Assembly: GCA_008508345.1 (NCBI GenBank)
Contig: QNGE01000840.1
Location: forward strand, 73,291-137,290
Direction of reading: 5' to 3'
Origin: Paragonimus westermani
Taxonomy: Eukaryota > Platyhelminthes > Trematoda > Plagiorchiida > Troglotrematidae
DNA length: 64,000 nucleotides
In this document: positions 60,171-64,000 of the stretch, one piece after another
How the letters are laid out: every line of letters starts with the position of its first letter
Position numbering within the stretch: position 1 is the first letter of the stretch
Position numbers and translations under genes: made by a program
Notes under the pieces: generated by a model
The model's database searches: none
What the model saw: the letters and a program-made list of their open reading frames with translations, nothing else
Told to the model about the DNA's origin: nothing

Positions 60171-61365
60171 ATCAGTTTTTGTCGCGTCTTGTATGGCAGA
60201 AGTAAGCAACACGCAAAATTAGTTCATTTTTCCAAAACATGAATGGTGTGAAATCAACAATAACTTCTACAGGCTACTAAATCGTTCGGAAATGTTTTAG
60301 ATTTGACATTACTGAACCTCGGTTCGTCAACCGCCTTAGCTGACCGCTCCGGATAGGCGTTGTGTCCATGTGGTGCATGAGGTTATTCAACCCTGGTGGT
60401 CCACACGTACTTAATGTTTTTGGGTTATTTAGAGACAGGCAACTCAGATCGCTGGCCGTGATGCTGCTGAAGACAGTGATATATTCAAGGGTTTCTAGCG
60501 GTAGTTACAAAGCGAAAACTCCCAACTATGCATTATAAGTAAAATCATATGACAAATTCCCTTTTTCTCTCCTACTGAATCCAAAATGTTGTGGTATTCA
60601 AAATGTCGCTTTCGGATGCACCGATGAAGAAGTTTAACTCCGAAAATTGTGAGCAGTTTTTACTAGTCAGAAATACACAGCAGTAATTGGATGTGTACTG
60701 GGCTCAAACTCAGAGCTGGTTTCTTTGCAGTAGTGATAACGCAACACGTTAGCCCATGAAATCGTAATGACATCAGTATTTGTTCAGTATGAGTATTCAT
60801 ATGGTAAAACAACGATGGAACACAATATTTGGTTATGAAATATACACACTACACAGTCTTATCTCGTTTGGCCGAGAATAAGTTTCCCAGCTGGTTGCAA
60901 TGTACGGAAAATAAAAGCAAGCAGTCTGAATGAATAATCTTCTGCTCGGTGACAATACACTGCACCGACTGTTTACACGTACGTAGTTTACCGTTTGTTT
61001 GGGTCAAAAAGAAGTATGTAACGAGGGGCGCTGCGTATCTTCTTGTGAATCAAAGAATACCGTCTGCTGTAGAAAACCTCAAGTTCCCGTCGCTTTATTG
61101 TATGTTGCGTATGTAAATTCGAAATCATTGCATGCTGTAAGGGACAGTAGTAATGTTACGGCAGTCATGGAAGTGGAGGAAACTAAGCTTCGATTTTGGG
61201 TTCTGAAGCATTGAGAATGGGTTACATTTTATCGTCTCACGTGTGTGCCATCTTTTTCACTCGATAGTCGGACTGAGGAACAGAATCAAAGACACTTATT
61301 CATTTGGTTTGATAACAGGAACAACTGGAGTTTAACATTTACAATGTTTTACAGGAACAGTTGGA

Positions 61366-61780
61366 TCACCTTTGGGCAGGTGAGTTAGTTATTCCTCGTC
61401 TTTTGAAATCACAGGATCCAAACGGGGTCCGCGTTTCATAGAAACGAGCTTTTAAGCTGTCAGTTTGTTTGGTGCTGAAGTTACATCCATTTGGTGCGCT
61501 ACGTCTATCTTCGAACACATCGGCATATTTGGACAAAACACCAGCAAGTTTCAGCTGTCCTGTAACATTTGTTACTGCCTCTAACATGGCTGGCCGACTT
61601 TTGATTTACCTCTGTCCCTGTACACCCAGACAGCCATGTGCTGTCACACGAATAGTAGAATCCCGCTTTTTGCTGATACGGTGGACACGGACGATGAACA
61701 TTCGAGTATCGGAATCGGTTGTCCAGTGTACTCGCACAAAGCTTACTAGCACGTAAAATTTTGGACAGATGCAGCACTTA
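61366..61780 (-). pseudogene. Gypsy (K02A2.6-like) protease/RT junction fragment
   Basis: The minus strand gives VTAHGCLGVQGQ, resembling the end of a gypsy protease. AGVLSKYADVFEDRRSAPNG and a degraded K-ARFYETRTPFGSCDFKR follow, matching the L-KYADVFE--LG-L-G and KARPVPFALR pair just before the RT palm. Nothing further of the RT is readable to its left. Same orientation as the integrase fragment at 55305-55571. Confidence 0.55.
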
Positions 61781-63598
61781 TCATCGTTGTCAACTCTTCA
61801 GTGATAATTTCGCTACAAAAGACCTGTACCTCAATTTCCAGCTGGGTGGAGTTCGTCATTAGCTATTTACGAAAACATTTGAGACAGATTTAAACACCGG
61901 TCACGTTTGGTAGAACTGTCAGTAGATTTCACTGATTCACCTAATGATGGAGACTATAGCTGTAATCAAAATTTTGAACAGCAAACGCAAGCCAAATGTC
62001 TAGTTTTTCCAGACTGCAAATACTCGGAACCAAACACTGTAAGATCATTTCGTCTTCGAATTTGGTAAGAGAAATCATGCTGTAACGACCGTCAAGCATA
62101 ACTTGTTGAAGGCGTACAACGCCATCTTTTACCTTCTCATCTGGAGCTATATACAGTTTCAAGAGGCAGTACCTAGCAGTATTACTGTGCCGACATACAC
62201 TCCACAGCTCACGGAATGTGTCAACTGTGTCAATAGTATCCTTATGATGTCATTGCACAAAAATTCAAAATTCCGATATCATTCGTCGCCAAAAAAACTG
62301 TTGTGGCAATTTAATCATGTTGGTCTATGAAGAGAACTGTACCTTGCTGCAACTTCAGTAGTACTCCTAAATAATCCGAAAATGTCTGTTTCTAGCTGTT
62401 CCAAGACGATAGTAACGAAATTATCACATGTAGCACATCGAAGCTCCATTGGTAAAAGTACCATGCTAGTCATTTTACCATGCTGCTTAATCGATAAAAC
62501 TAAAGCACAATAGTCCTTTGTGCCTGGGGGCCTGTAAAAAGTTGGACCACACGTTGACGCGTCAGTTCACAATGACGTAATGGAATATACAATTCAAGCT
62601 GTTCTGCAGTGTAACCGATAGAATTCCCGTGTTTTAGCTTTCATGTTATTTACGGTCAGTCACAACGTGGCTAATAAACGCAATTGGTTCAGCAATGCAT
62701 ATATAGCAACGGGAGTTAGAGTCTGAAAGATGGACCAGGTGTAAACTCGCTATCCTGTCCATAGTTGTGCCGAGCCATCATTTCTATCATTCAAACCCTT
62801 TGCCAATCGGCTAGGACAGTCAGAAAGTTATCCTTCTGATACCTGATTAGTTAATTTTCTTGATACACAGTCGTACTACAATGATCTATTTCTATCTCCC
62901 TGTCGATTTTCACACTTCTATCCACCTCCATCTTTATAGCCTGAGCAACTGAACTCACGTGACACTCGCCTTTATATGTGCGCACCATGAACTCTCGAGG
63001 AACTCTCGGTTTTGACAGATGTTAAATACGGACATCGACGGTTCACGCTCCTCGGGCACGGGAATGTCTGTGGGGAACTGCTGATTTCATACCATACTCA
63101 GCTGGTTAGCAGACACTTGCGGATTGTTAGCTCTAGAGGTGCAACAGACTTGATAACCCAGTTATGTGAATGCAGTGAAACGTAGCCGTAGTAAACACAA
63201 GTCATCGTGAGATGGCAATATGGGCTCGTATATCTCATCTAGGACTACTGTTGTACATGGTCCGCTCACTTCGCTATGGAACTGTAACAAAATGTAAAAA
63301 TCATGCGTTCAATCAACTTTGTTTTGGAAAGTACGTCCGTCTCGCTTCAGTGAGCAAGCGAACAGTAAGGAAGCGGCATATTAGAAGAAAGCTGACTTCT
63401 CACGCATAACCGGGCACTTCAAGTCGCACTCAAATGCGTTGTCTGAAAGATGTCGATGTAGCAACCCGGAATCGATCGTAATGCTTTCGAAACAAAATTT
63501 TCTTTCACACACAATGTCGTTCATCTAACTGCATACGCTTTCTAACTTCAAGGTCTGTCCCCTGCATTACGATCGACTTCAAGTGTTCCCATTTTCAG

Positions 63599-63803
63599 CT
63601 TCGAGCCGAGCACAAAACAGTTACGGCAAGCCATCCATACAAATTCACTTGGCAAATGGGCCAGTACGGACTACCTAGCGAAGAATCCATTTATGCGAGT
63701 GGCCCATGAACAGATTCCGTTGCTGCGCCTTCTGGGATATGCCAACGCCGGCATTCCACCAAACTATAGCAAGTTGCCGACCACACTCCCAGACCTGGCC
63801 TGA
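63599..63803 (+). CDS. TPST: Protein-tyrosine sulfotransferase, terminal exon 5
   Basis: Encodes the last 67 residues and the TGA stop at 63801-63803. FEPSTKQ aligns with the family's IERSTDQ; Ser246 corresponds to catalytic Ser285 of human TPST2. SLGKWAS matches the ALSKW motif, and LLGYANAGIPPNYSKLP matches the highly conserved LGYDP-ANPPNYG ending. The acceptor is CATTTTCAG (AG at 63597-63598), and its first base completes the Ser codon from exon 4. The protein stops soon after PNYSK, without the longer variable tail of vertebrate enzymes. I see no AATAAA within the 200 bases left in the window. Confidence 0.92.
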
Positions 63804-64000
63804 ACATGCCCGCCTGGCGTGCACAAGCGGGTTGTTTGCTGTATACCACCAACATTTTTAATATTCTCTCGGATCTAACAAAATTACACCAGCTCGCCTT
63901 CAGACAATGATTGATATGGCTGTGAAACGTGATGAACTGTAATAATTCGAAGCGAACTAAACACATGACATCAACTTTTCCCTACATATACTTTCATAGT
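63804..64000 (+). other. TPST 3' flank
   Basis: Presumed 3' untranslated sequence after the TGA stop; no AATAAA seen before the window ends, so the transcript end probably lies outside. Confidence 0.5.

Larger units (their letters stand above)
54114..63598 (+). other. TPST intron 4 (9.5 kb, retroelement-filled)
   Basis: GT-AG intron, phase 2, about 9.5 kb. Contents in order: a gypsy integrase fragment (55305-55571, minus), a GC-rich solo LTR (55818-56348), a gypsy element with gag to integrase (56856-60170, minus), and a gypsy protease-RT fragment (61366-61780, minus). All pol remnants lie antisense to TPST. From 61800 to 63590 I recognise nothing. Confidence 0.75.

Noticed and set aside
1..64000. 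CRISPR arrays, bacterial operons, rRNA
   Set aside because: No regularly spaced direct repeats, no ribosome-binding-site-linked gene clusters and no rRNA-like sequence were seen; the window is eukaryotic.

Overview
The window looks like flatworm nuclear DNA, most likely from a digenean trematode other than Schistosoma. Exons are split by long GT-AG introns, and most other recognisable sequence is decayed retrotransposon: Ty3/gypsy, Penelope-like with a GIY-YIG endonuclease, CR1-like and RTE-like LINEs, and tRNA-derived SINEs. Base composition is only mildly AT-rich, unlike the strongly AT-rich schistosomes. The taxonomic placement is inference from element types and exon style, not from a marker gene. 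There is no sign of bacterial or viral gene organisation.

One host gene is well supported: a plus-strand protein-tyrosine sulfotransferase (TPST), read across five exons (46342-46488, 47738-48074, 52235-52398, 54038-54113, 63599-63803). Splice phases match at all four junctions, all introns are GT-AG, and the frame runs to a stop at 63801-63803. About 309 residues are encoded, with an N-terminal membrane anchor. A further exon upstream must supply the first base of the start codon. Four disulfide-type cysteines and three of four known catalytic positions are kept, but the Arg of the PAPS-binding RSGTT motif is Ser.

Layout. 1-10 kb: RTE-like and Penelope-like remnants in otherwise featureless DNA. 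10.4-12 kb: a dead gypsy pol interrupted by a 180-bp fold-back SINE with a 13-bp target-site duplication. 12-28 kb: mostly unassigned, with scattered SINEs of two families. 28.4-30.2 kb: a SINE, a CR1-like LINE fragment, and a 457-bp reverse transcriptase fragment that is a perfect inverted copy of 34900-35356. 33.4-36.4 kb: a minus-strand gypsy element (gag knuckle, protease, RT, RNase H, integrase), disabled. 38-39.6 kb: a probable solo LTR and a head-to-head SINE pair. 40.8-42.5 kb: a Penelope-like element. 46.3-63.8 kb: the TPST gene; its last intron carries a second minus-strand gypsy element (56.9-60.2 kb), a GC-rich solo LTR, and two fragments of an older gypsy element.

No host gene was recognised in the first 46 kb. 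Many open frames of 60-120 codons there are within chance expectation.
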